From contig CAYHCE010000049.1 of the NCBI GenBank assembly GCA_964355015.1, positions 1-19,618 on the forward strand: DNA of 19,618 bases, written 5' to 3'. The stretch is from CAYHCE01 sp964355015. GTDB lineage: Bacteria > Cyanobacteriota > Cyanobacteriia > PCC-6307 > Cyanobiaceae. Position numbers and translations under genes: made by a program. Each line of letters begins with the position of its first letter. The first letter of the stretch is position 1. This document shows, one piece after another, positions 1 through 7,393 of the stretch. The notes beneath the pieces are model-generated. The model ran no database searches, had not been told where the DNA came from, and saw nothing but the letters and a program-made list of their open reading frames with translations.

Positions 1-4
1 ATGG

Positions 5-69
5 CTGTTGAGTCAACAGTACTGCGGGAGTAGCAAAACTAGTGAGTCAACGCGCGCCTACGTAGTTGA
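5..69. repeat. Cluster of GTTGA/TCAAC half-sites with a perfect 15-bp palindrome
   Basis: CTGTTGAGTCAACAG (5-19) has two perfect 7-base arms around one central G. The same half-site recurs as GTCAAC at 46-51 and GTTGAC at 64-69, which form a second, spaced inverted repeat. Four GTTGA half-sites within 65 bp, just before a decayed reading frame, could be an old operator or recombination site. No protein partner can be named from the sequence. Confidence 0.4.
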
Positions 70-684
70 CATCAGGCATGCTCGCCCTCCTCCGGGTCAA
101 GGAAGGGCTGACCAGGCTTCTGGGCGAGAGGAAGGCGAAGGGGCGCGCCAGGTGCTTTCGGGCGCTGAATTTTCTGATCGGGGAAGCGTCCAGCTTCCTT
201 TCGCCGCAGGAGGTTCAGGGCCTGGGCCTGGGGAGGGGGCTGTGGTGGTTGCTGGTTCGATCCATCTCCAATGTCGATCTGAAGCAGGTTGAGTCCTGCC
301 TGCTGGAATCCCCCGAGGTCGTTGATTATGAGCCACTGGCCTATCAGATCAATCAGGGCCACCTGCATGATGAGGCCAGGCAGTATACACCACCTCTTTC
401 GATATCGGCCTGGCGATGTATCGGAGTTCTGCGCCTGCCTCACAGGCATTCATCCGAGAGCTGATCCGGCTCATCATGGAAGACTACTTCAGTGCTACGT
501 TCCTGAACTTTCCCGAGATGTTGGAGCTGTCCAGCCGCGCTAGGGTCTGTCTGACCATCAGCCTGGGAAAGAATTCCCTGATCATCTCGGTAATCTGCAG
601 CAGCGCTATGAAGGCATTCTTGCTCTCGAGAGCCTCAACGAACCCTTAGTGCTTGCCTGTGCTGCCTGCTGCGAAACACACTGA
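66..684 (+). pseudogene. Frameshifted remnant of an unrecognised protein gene
   Basis: Three overlapping open stretches read as one protein if two one-base losses are assumed. The first (from 66 or ATG 78 to about 386) contains FLSPQEVQGLGLGRGLWWLL and ends near HLHDEARQYT. The second frame (about 386-540) continues as TTSFDIGLAMYRSS and FIRELIRLIMEDYFSATFLN. The third (544-684) reads QQRYEGILALESLNEPLVLA and stops at 682-684. Each step moves to the -1 frame, and the reconstructed product would be about 205 residues. I do not recognise the family and infer no function. The composition of the three pieces looks protein-like, whereas the antisense frame is Pro/Gln-rich and looks like a shadow. 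An unknown gene with sequencing errors is the main alternative. Confidence 0.4.
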
Positions 685-773
685 CACGCTTCAAACTTCC
701 AGAGAACTATCAAGTTTCCTCCGCCATAGCTGGGCTCTGAACTCCAGGTTGCCAGGTACTTCTCAGGCCAACT

Positions 774-2165
774 CTACGCAACTTCATAATACACCAGTGA
801 ATTGGAACCATCCTGGTTTTCAACTTGTTGGAACACAGGCAGAGTGTCCAGTGCATAGGCCGGGGTTTCAATGCGAGCATTGCCAGGGTCGCTGACAACC
901 TCCTGGGTCAGCCTGGAGTCGACAGCCCATGTGTTGCCTCCATCTGTGCTTTCACTGACTTCAAGATATTTGCTCGCACCGCTGACTTCGTAGGTGATGT
1001 TAATTCTACCATCTGCCAGAAGGCTGATCTGCATGTAGCTGCCGCTTTTGTAGGAGGTGATCTCAACGGGATTATCCCATGTGTCTGAGGTGCTATCATA
1101 GCGAAGATAAACAACACGGCTATCGCCATTGTTGGTGGCGACATGGATGTTGCCCTGACTATCGGTAACTGAGCTGAAATGGGTTCCATCCGGATCTTTC
1201 TGGGCATCGCCATAAACGAGAAGGCGCTCATTCTCGTAGGTGCCACTGGAGGTTTCGCTCAGTGAATAGTCAACCCAGTTGAGAGTGTTGCCATTGGTAT
1301 AGAGGAGGCCAACGCCATCATTGGTTGCGATGATATTCCCAGACATCCTTCCTTTGCCGCCATTGAGCTGTGATTTGTTGCCGCTGGGATTGTCAATGGT
1401 ATTGTCAATTCGTTCGTCTATGGCAGTCCACGTCTGGCCATCGTCCGCACTGGAGGCCACCCTCAGGCTGACATCCCCTGACACTTTGTCAGTCGCCGTA
1501 CAGCAAACCCAGAGGGTGCCATCCGGCGTGATGGCGATCGACGGCCTCTCCAGCTGCAGTGAGGGTGGATTGGGAAGCACGACGGTAGAGTTGATGCTCC
1601 AGGAGACATCGGCCTCCGAGTAATCGAGAATGGAGAGGGCGGTGGAACCGCTGCCAGTGGTATAAACTTCATACAGTTTGCCTTCGTAGATCAGTCCATC
1701 GCCACGAGAAGAACTGCTGGAGGAGGGAAGTGTCACGGATTGATCCCACGCCATGCCATTGTCGTCGCTGGAGTAAAGAGACAGCTGTCCGTTGGTGTTG
1801 GCCATGACATGAACCGCACCGTCTGCCGTCACCCAGGAATGGTCCTCGAATCGGGAGGAAATCATGCCCTCATTGCCGTTCGAGATGGTGGTTGCCATTC
1901 CGGTTACGACATCAACAGAGTCGATGGTCGCTGCAGAGTCGATGGGAGCTGCCATCTCAGCCGGAGGCTCGCTGCCATCGCCATGGCCACCTACCAACAA
2001 CCCAAGCCAGGAAAGGGAAGGCGCCGCTCCGGAATGCGAAGGCGCCGATTGCCCCCCGCTGGCCTGGGGCGTTGTGGAAGTGAGCCCAGAGAGAACCGCT
2101 GAGTACTCCTGTGTGAAGCCGGCTTGGTCGGCAGAGACGTAGAGATTCGTAAGACCGTCTTGCAT
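774..2165 (-). CDS. BNR/Asp-box (sialidase-like) beta-propeller protein
   Basis: This 463-residue protein has at least three Asp-box type motifs (S-x-D-x-G-x-T-W): SSDDNGMAW near 132-140, SADDGQTW near 239-246 and STDGGNTW near 406-413. In-between strands such as PSIAITPDGTLWV and DSQGNIHVATNNG are typical of BNR-repeat propellers (sialidase fold). Residues about 30-85 are low-complexity (Ser/Gly/Pro) and probably a linker. An RGD tripeptide lies near 154-156 in a Ser-rich loop. I see no clear signal peptide and no convincing sialidase arginine triad, so a glycosidase activity is not claimed; carbohydrate binding or a structural exoprotein role is the inference. It starts at ATG 2165 and is lower in GC than the core genes. 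It lies alone on its strand between a decayed gene and an insertion sequence. Confidence 0.75.
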   Translation of the reverse strand: MQDGLTNLYVSADQAGFTQEYSAVLSGLTSTTPQASGGQSAPSHSGAAPSLSWLGLLVGGHGDGSEPPAEMAAPIDSAATIDSVDVVTGMATTISNGNEGMISSRFEDHSWVTADGAVHVMANTNGQLSLYSSDDNGMAWDQSVTLPSSSSSSRGDGLIYEGKLYEVYTTGSGSTALSILDYSEADVSWSINSTVVLPNPPSLQLERPSIAITPDGTLWVCCTATDKVSGDVSLRVASSADDGQTWTAIDERIDNTIDNPSGNKSQLNGGKGRMSGNIIATNDGVGLLYTNGNTLNWVDYSLSETSSGTYENERLLVYGDAQKDPDGTHFSSVTDSQGNIHVATNNGDSRVVYLRYDSTSDTWDNPVEITSYKSGSYMQISLLADGRINITYEVSGASKYLEVSESTDGGNTWAVDSRLTQEVVSDPGNARIETPAYALDTLPVFQQVENQDGSNSLVYYEVA

Positions 2166-2217
2166 GTGCTTTCACTGAAGCGCCTGTTCTAAATTTGGCT
2201 AGTTTTTGGAGAAGTGT

Positions 2218-2321
2218 CAAGCGATCGTCATGCCTGTACACCCTGGGAGGCTGAGAATGGGCAGGGTGGCCCCTGAACTGGCAAAGGTCAGAGCTTTCTT
2301 CCGCCCCCGCACGATCGCTTG
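2218..2321. repeat. Nested inverted repeats, 104 bp, abutting the IS insertion point
   Basis: CAAGCGATCGT (2218-2228) and its exact reverse complement ACGATCGCTTG (2311-2321) bound the stretch. Inside, CACCCTG (2239-2245) and CAGGGTG (2262-2268) form a second inverted repeat. There is no convincing reading frame within. It lies upstream of the minus-strand propeller gene, and its right edge meets the target duplication of IS copy 1. It could be a small non-autonomous element, a regulatory structure, or chance; the outer arms contain a variant of the cyanobacterial HIP1 octamer. Confidence 0.4.
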
Positions 2322-2330
2322 GGCGTGGTG
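2321..2330. repeat. Left target-site duplication of IS copy 1
   Basis: GGGCGTGGTG directly before the left IS end matches GGGCGTGGCG directly after the right end (3528-3537) at 9 of 10 positions. ISAs1-family elements usually make 8-10 bp duplications, so the size fits an ordinary insertion. Confidence 0.6.
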
Positions 2331-3527
2331 CAGGGCCGACTGAAAGTCAGGCACAGGTTCTGTTGTCCCGCCATGCTGGCCCCGGTTTTGTCGGGGCTGC
2401 TCCTGTCCTGTGGCCCAGCCGAGTGCTTCTGCAGATCTGATCGGCTTCCTGCAAGCCCTGCCGGAAGGCCGGAATCGCCGCGGGGTCCGTTATCCCCTGT
2501 GGCTGCTGTTGCTGAAGGCTGTCCTCGGGATTCTCAGTGGCTGCCGGAGCGCTCGGGATCGCGAGCGGTTTGGCCGTCGGCATCGGCAGGCCTTCAGTGC
2601 TGCTCTGGGCCTGGAGCTGCGCAGCTCCCCCTGTGACGCCACCTTCCTCTACCTCTTCGAGCGGGTGGAGCTCGAGCAGCTGTTCTCCATGCTCAGGCAG
2701 CGGATGCTGGCCGAGATCGCTTTGCAGGAGAGGGATCTGGATCAGCTTATCTGTGACTGCAAGACCCTGAGGGGATCGGCCACCAAGCCCGATGGCGCTG
2801 ACGGTGCCACCCGCTTCGTCACCCAGGTGACGCTCTACGCGAGGGATCTGGGCCTGGCCATTGCCCAGACCTCCTTTGACACGGGCGATTCCCACGAGCG
2901 TGCCACTCTCAAGATGCTGCTCACCAGCCTGGATCTCGAGGGCGTGCTGATCCAGGCGGATGCGCTGCACACCTCGCCCGCGTTGTTCAGCTCGCCGCCG
3001 AGCAGAGCGCCGACCTGCTCCTGACGGTCAAGAGCAACCAGCGCACTCTCCACCGCCAGATTGCTGAGCAGTTCCGCTGCCACCGGCACTTCCCAGTTCA
3101 GATCAACGATTTCGAGAAAAGTCATGGTCGCCAGGTGCTCTGGGAACTGCGGGCCCGCAACGCCACCGGCGTGATCCGCGGACATCGCGAGGGCAAGCCC
3201 TTCCAGCAGACCCACCTCTTTCTCACGAGCCTGCGCACCAGCCCGAAAACGTTGCTGCGGCTGGTACGGCAGCTCCGGGCGATCGAGAATGAGTGGCACT
3301 GGCCGCGCGACACCCAGCTCGGCGAGGACTCCCAGCGCTACGCCGAGGGCAACGGCGTACAGGTCCTGGCCCTGCTGCGGACATTAGTCCTCAACCTGCT
3401 GCGCTGCAACGGCTATCGCTCGATCCGAGCAGGGCTGATGGCAGTCGCCCACGACATCACTCGGCTGCTAGGCTGGGTCGGGATCAGCCCCCAGGAAACA
3501 GGCTGAATGGACATTCAGTCAGCCTTG
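2331..3527 (+). mobile_element. ISAs1-family insertion sequence, copy 1
   Basis: The element is 1197 bp. Its left end CAGGGCCGACTGAAAGTC and the reverse complement of its right end CAAGGCTGACTGAATGTC match at 15 of 18 positions, which defines the terminal inverted repeats. It is flanked by a near-perfect 10-bp target duplication. The body is identical to copy 2 at an offset of 3769 bases, judged from identical translations in several frames on both strands, until about base 3513. Three differences then cluster in the last 14 bases. The single transposase gene is frameshifted, so the copy should not move by itself. It lies between the BNR propeller gene and the 3' end of the inverse-autotransporter gene, 44 bp from the latter's stop codon. 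Confidence 0.88.
2410..3506 (+). pseudogene. ISAs1-family transposase, frameshifted (copy 1)
   Basis: The first part (GTG at 2410 to stop 3024, 204 residues) carries the ISAs1 N-terminal signature RRGVRYPLW...GILSGCRSARD, then DCKTLRGS, which corresponds to the family DGKTLRGS with the first catalytic Asp, and LIQADALHT with the second. At about 2988 one base appears lost: the family reading LFQLAAEQSADLLLTVKSNQ resumes in the -1 frame and runs to the stop at 3504-3506 through SHGRQVLWELRA, THLFLTSLRT and IENEWHWPRDTQLGEDSQRY. The joined product would be about 365 residues, normal for the family. No slippery heptamer is visible near the join, so a true mutation is more likely than programmed frameshifting. 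The third catalytic acidic residue is uncertain in HGRQVLWELRA. Confidence 0.85.
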
Positions 3528-3537
3528 GGGCGTGGCG
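3528..3537. repeat. Right target-site duplication of IS copy 1
   Basis: GGGCGTGGCG matches the ten bases left of the element with a single T/C difference. The remaining 34 bp up to the autotransporter stop codon contain GTGCAGGGCC (3551-3560), which resembles the IS left end but is too short to interpret. Confidence 0.6.
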
Positions 3538-3571
3538 TGCCGGCGTTGTTGTGCAGGGCCCCACGGTTGGC

Positions 3572-6073
3572 TCATGGACAACTGGGAACCAGCAGAATGG
3601 GGCCAGTTTTGGAATACGCGGCAGGGTCACTGGGTGTGTTGGCGCTGGTGACATCCTCCAGATCCGATCCCACCACGGAAATCGTTCCCTTGTTCCCCGG
3701 ATTGAAGAAACTATATGGTGTAGCGTCGATCTGGCCGCCGGTCACGTTGGTGTTCTGGACATTGTTCCCAGACAGGTTTACGCAAATGGAGCCTCCATCG
3801 GAAAAATTCGCCGAGACGACTCTAATGGTGATTCCATTTCCTTCCGATTGGAGAATTGAATTTCCAAGAATGGAGGCGTTGACAATCTTGCCCTCGGAAT
3901 ATGCCAGAAGCTTGATGCCTTCGGCGGCCTGATTGCTGATCTTGGCATTGCCGGTTGTTGACACTGTGTTCCCACTGACGACAGCAGTCTGAATCGTGCC
4001 CCCCTGTCCAGCGATGAGATAGATGCCGTCTGCATCATTGCCGAGGGTGGTTACGCTGTTTCGGCTCACCTCCAAGCGTTGGATCTGCCCCTGCCTGAGT
4101 GCATTCACATAGATTCCGTCAGACTCGAGTTCGAATGTATTGGCATCGTTCGGCACCGTTCCACTGGTGAACACGGTGTTGTCATTGATTTCAGCAGTAT
4201 TAATCCGGCCTCCATCATTGCTGCTCAGATAGATTCCCTCAGACAAGGGTCCAGCCGTTGATACCGAATTCCGATGGATCTGCAGAGCTCCGATCGATCC
4301 ACCATTCGCAGCCCGAACTCGGATGCCATGGGCCGAGTCTGCTCCGTCTGTGGAGACAGTGTTCCCGATCAGCTGAAGCCGATCGACCGATCCAGCCATA
4401 AGTTGAACTTCGATTCCCGTTGCCTTGGATCCATTGGTTGACACATTGTTCCCGGAAATCAGGATCTCATTACCTGGGATCGCATCAAGGTGGCTCGCGT
4501 TGATCAGAATTCCCGAGGCGCCCTTTCCGGAGGTCACGATCCGATTGTTGGCCACCACCACGTTGCTGACCTCAGTGCCGATCACGCCTGGCTGATCGAG
4601 CTGGGGCCTGAGCGAGAAGCCGTTCAGTGCTGTTCGGTTCCCCATGTTCACCGTGCCGTTGATCGTAGGTAACAGGCCCGTGCCGGAACCAGGCAGTTCG
4701 ACGACGGAGTTTCTTCCCATGATGCTGGCCGGAACGAACTGGCGAGGCCCGCTCGAGAGAACCTGCACAGCCTCCGGGATAGCGAAACCAGCCATTCCTG
4801 GGTTGCTACCTGATTGCACGTAGACGATGGCGTTGCCATCACTGCTGGTCGCTGGAAGGGCCGAAGCAACACTGCCGAATGGATCCTCATAGCTACCGTT
4901 GCCGCCTGCACCCCCCGAGGACACGTGCGTGAACGTCCACGCTGCGCCGGTGGAAGGATTGGCGACTGCGTATGTGTCAAACGAATCAATGATCTGGCGC
5001 TCTGCCTGCTCTTCAACCACGATGTTCAATTGTCGCTGAACCGGCGCCTGCAGCCGCGCCACAAGGGATTCGTCTTCGGGATCCCTTGCCCGCCCTCTCG
5101 CACCTCCAAAACCGAGGCCTACCGTGAAGGTGACCCTGGAGCCGAACTGTTCATCCGTGGTGAACTCCACTCCGCCTGTGAAGGCATCACCCTGACGCAC
5201 CGACAGGCGCGACCGAAAGCCGGGAAAGGCATCAGCACCGGGACCATCATAGAAGTAACCACCCACATAGCCGCGTAGTTCGCCGTGGCTCCAGCGCGCA
5301 ATCCTCGTGCCCACTTCCAGATCCACTCCGCCAAATGCAGACTCGTAGCCTTTGTCGATCTGTGTCGACGTTTTCATGGTGGCGAACAGGAGGTTCCGCT
5401 CGAAGTTGAGATTCTGCAGGCTGCTGCCCAGGGAAGTGCTATCCCAGGAGGTGAGGTTACGAGTTTCGCCGATCGGCAAATAACCATTGAGCCGGGCTTC
5501 CCAGGTATTACCTGCTACCTCAAGACCCGCTCCGAGCTGAGAGAAGGTGGATGGGCCTGTATCGCGAAGATCGTAGCCAGCATACGCACCCCATACCAGA
5601 TTCGAAGGCTTTGAGTATTGCCGGTAGCCCAACAGAAAGTTGCCCCCCAAGGTGGACTCTGCAGTGGCGAAGTTCAGGCGCGCTTCCGCAAAGCCGAGGG
5701 ACTTGCCTGGCACCTGAAAGAGAGGAATGAGACCATACAGACTCCCGAACGAACTTTCATAGCCAAGGCCAGGCCCGCTGGTGAATTGCCCCATGAACCT
5801 GGGTTGAATGCTGGGAAGCGGCTGGGCTGGAGGTGCGTCCGGCAGATCGGGCGAGGATTGTGCCTGGAGCACACCCTGAGCGCTTGTTCTGGCTGTACCC
5901 ATCTCCGCTAGGGGGTTGGCCTGAACAGGAGCAGCGCCGGCCATGAGGCCGAGTGAGAGGATTCCCACACGAAAGGTCGTGGGGTTCACGAGATTCGGCC
6001 ACTTTACCTGGCTCACGTGTGATTCATTTTTTGCCATCATAGCCACAGGATGCGGCGGGAATAGTGTATCCAT
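3572..6073 (-). CDS. Inverse autotransporter (type Ve) with parallel beta-helix passenger
   Basis: The 833-residue protein begins with a basic leader and a hydrophobic core (FRVGILSLGLMAGAAPVQA, about 34-52), a probable signal peptide cut near QA-NP. After a Pro-rich linker, residues about 92-330 resemble the inverse-autotransporter barrel of the intimin/invasin group: repeated aromatic/Gly strands such as LLGYRQY, VWGAYAGYDLR, LNGYLPIG, ELRGYVGGYFYDG and FTVGLGFGG. A short linker follows. From about 375 the passenger starts (AGGNGSYEDPFGSVASAL, as in many beta-helix proteins) and runs as about 30-residue coils marked by GNNVSTNG, GNTVSTDG, RNSVSTAG, DNTVFTSG, RNSVTTLG and GNTVSTTG. The barrel-first order predicts an outer-membrane anchor with the C-terminal helix displayed outside, probably for adhesion; that role is inferred. 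No Ig-like domains are seen. Two cysteines lie near the C-terminus (764 and 832). ATG codons at 6040 and 6037 are alternative starts. IS copies abut both ends. Confidence 0.8.
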   Translation of the reverse strand: MDTLFPPHPVAMMAKNESHVSQVKWPNLVNPTTFRVGILSLGLMAGAAPVQANPLAEMGTARTSAQGVLQAQSSPDLPDAPPAQPLPSIQPRFMGQFTSGPGLGYESSFGSLYGLIPLFQVPGKSLGFAEARLNFATAESTLGGNFLLGYRQYSKPSNLVWGAYAGYDLRDTGPSTFSQLGAGLEVAGNTWEARLNGYLPIGETRNLTSWDSTSLGSSLQNLNFERNLLFATMKTSTQIDKGYESAFGGVDLEVGTRIARWSHGELRGYVGGYFYDGPGADAFPGFRSRLSVRQGDAFTGGVEFTTDEQFGSRVTFTVGLGFGGARGRARDPEDESLVARLQAPVQRQLNIVVEEQAERQIIDSFDTYAVANPSTGAAWTFTHVSSGGAGGNGSYEDPFGSVASALPATSSDGNAIVYVQSGSNPGMAGFAIPEAVQVLSSGPRQFVPASIMGRNSVVELPGSGTGLLPTINGTVNMGNRTALNGFSLRPQLDQPGVIGTEVSNVVVANNRIVTSGKGASGILINASHLDAIPGNEILISGNNVSTNGSKATGIEVQLMAGSVDRLQLIGNTVSTDGADSAHGIRVRAANGGSIGALQIHRNSVSTAGPLSEGIYLSSNDGGRINTAEINDNTVFTSGTVPNDANTFELESDGIYVNALRQGQIQRLEVSRNSVTTLGNDADGIYLIAGQGGTIQTAVVSGNTVSTTGNAKISNQAAEGIKLLAYSEGKIVNASILGNSILQSEGNGITIRVVSANFSDGGSICVNLSGNNVQNTNVTGGQIDATPYSFFNPGNKGTISVVGSDLEDVTSANTPSDPAAYSKTGPILLVPSCP

Positions 6074-6099
6074 TGCTTCACGGGGCCATGGTGCGGTTG

Positions 6100-7296
6100 C
6101 AGGGCCGACTGAAAGTCAGGCACAGGTTCTGTTGTCCCGCCATGCTGGCCCCGGTTTTGTCGGGGCTGCTCCTGTCCTGTGGCCCAGCCGAGTGCTTCTG
6201 CAGATCTGATCGGCTTCCTGCAAGCCCTGCCGGAAGGCCGGAATCGCCGCGGGGTCCGTTATCCCCTGTGGCTGCTGTTGCTGAAGGCTGTCCTCGGGAT
6301 TCTCAGTGGCTGCCGGAGCGCTCGGGATCGCGAGCGGTTTGGCCGTCGGCATCGGCAGGCCTTCAGTGCTGCTCTGGGCCTGGAGCTGCGCAGCTCCCCC
6401 TGTGACGCCACCTTCCTCTACCTCTTCGAGCGGGTGGAGCTCGAGCAGCTGTTCTCCATGCTCAGGCAGCGGATGCTGGCCGAGATCGCTTTGCAGGAGA
6501 GGGATCTGGATCAGCTTATCTGTGACTGCAAGACCCTGAGGGGATCGGCCACCAAGCCCGATGGCGCTGACGGTGCCACCCGCTTCGTCACCCAGGTGAC
6601 GCTCTACGCGAGGGATCTGGGCCTGGCCATTGCCCAGACCTCCTTTGACACGGGCGATTCCCACGAGCGTGCCACTCTCAAGATGCTGCTCACCAGCCTG
6701 GATCTCGAGGGCGTGCTGATCCAGGCGGATGCGCTGCACACCTCGCCCGCGTTGTTCAGCTCGCCGCCGAGCAGAGCGCCGACCTGCTCCTGACGGTCAA
6801 GAGCAACCAGCGCACTCTCCACCGCCAGATTGCTGAGCAGTTCCGCTGCCACCGGCACTTCCCAGTTCAGATCAACGATTTCGAGAAAAGTCATGGTCGC
6901 CAGGTGCTCTGGGAACTGCGGGCCCGCAACGCCACCGGCGTGATCCGCGGACATCGCGAGGGCAAGCCCTTCCAGCAGACCCACCTCTTTCTCACGAGCC
7001 TGCGCACCAGCCCGAAAACGTTGCTGCGGCTGGTACGGCAGCTCCGGGCGATCGAGAATGAGTGGCACTGGCCGCGCGACACCCAGCTCGGCGAGGACTC
7101 CCAGCGCTACGCCGAGGGCAACGGCGTACAGGTCCTGGCCCTGCTGCGGACATTAGTCCTCAACCTGCTGCGCTGCAACGGCTATCGCTCGATCCGAGCA
7201 GGGCTGATGGCAGTCGCCCACGACATCACTCGGCTGCTAGGCTGGGTCGGGATCAGCCCCCAGGAAACAGGCTGAATGGACTATCAGTCAGCCCTG
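6100..7296 (+). mobile_element. ISAs1-family insertion sequence, copy 2
   Basis: This 1197-bp copy has better-matched ends than copy 1: left CAGGGCCGACTGAAAGTC against right-end reverse complement CAGGGCTGACTGATAGTC, 16 of 18 positions. It is in the same orientation as copy 1 and identical to it except for the last 14 bases. No target duplication is visible: GGTGCGGTTG precedes it and ACCACTTGGC follows. The missing duplication suggests a later deletion or recombination at one side. Its left end is only 26 bp from the farthest-upstream start codon of the autotransporter gene, so it has replaced whatever promoter lay there or now supplies one. Confidence 0.88.
6179..7275 (+). pseudogene. ISAs1-family transposase, frameshifted (copy 2)
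   Basis: This is the same gene as in copy 1, with identical predicted fragments: GTG start at 6179, stop of the first frame at 6793, frame change at about 6757, and final stop at 7273-7275. The family landmarks DCKTLRGS, ADALHT, LLLTVKSNQ and IENEWHWPRD are all present but split between two frames. Because the defect is the same base in both copies, it arose before the duplication. Either the damaged element was moved by an intact transposase, or one copy was overwritten by the other. Confidence 0.85.
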
Positions 7297-7300
7297 ACCA

Positions 7301-7318
7301 CTTGGCGGCACTGCCAAG
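7301..7318. repeat. Short inverted repeat just outside IS copy 2
   Basis: CTTGGC (7301-7306) and GCCAAG (7313-7318) form a 6-bp stem with a 6-base loop, 4 bp beyond the IS right end and upstream of the TolB-like gene. It is not followed by a T run, so it is not a standard terminator. It might be an operator for the downstream gene; the support is weak. Confidence 0.25.
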
Positions 7319-7393
7319 GTAAAGACTTGTTAACTCCTGGCGGCTGGGAATACAGCTCTCCATAGCCTAAGAAATAGTAAGGATGGGTTGAGG

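Larger units (their letters stand above)
2331..7296. mobile_element. Composite-transposon-like unit carrying the inverse-autotransporter gene
   Basis: Two same-orientation ISAs1 copies enclose one gene and almost nothing else: 44 bp on one side and 26 bp on the other. This is the layout of a composite transposon. Against it, copy 1 has its own target duplication, and no duplication is seen between the outermost flanks (GGGCGTGGTG on the left, ACCACTTGGC on the right). Both transposases are also frameshifted, so movement would need an intact transposase elsewhere in the genome. The alternative is two independent insertions on either side of a resident gene. Confidence 0.4.

Noticed and set aside
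2960..3024. Programmed -1 frameshift in the transposase
   Set aside because: No X-XXY-YYZ heptamer or following stem is evident, and family members known to me have one continuous frame; a one-base loss explains it.
3551..3560. GTGCAGGGCC resembling the IS left end next to the autotransporter stop
   Set aside because: Only ten bases match and the next bases (CCAC) differ from the IS (GACT); probably chance in GC-rich DNA.
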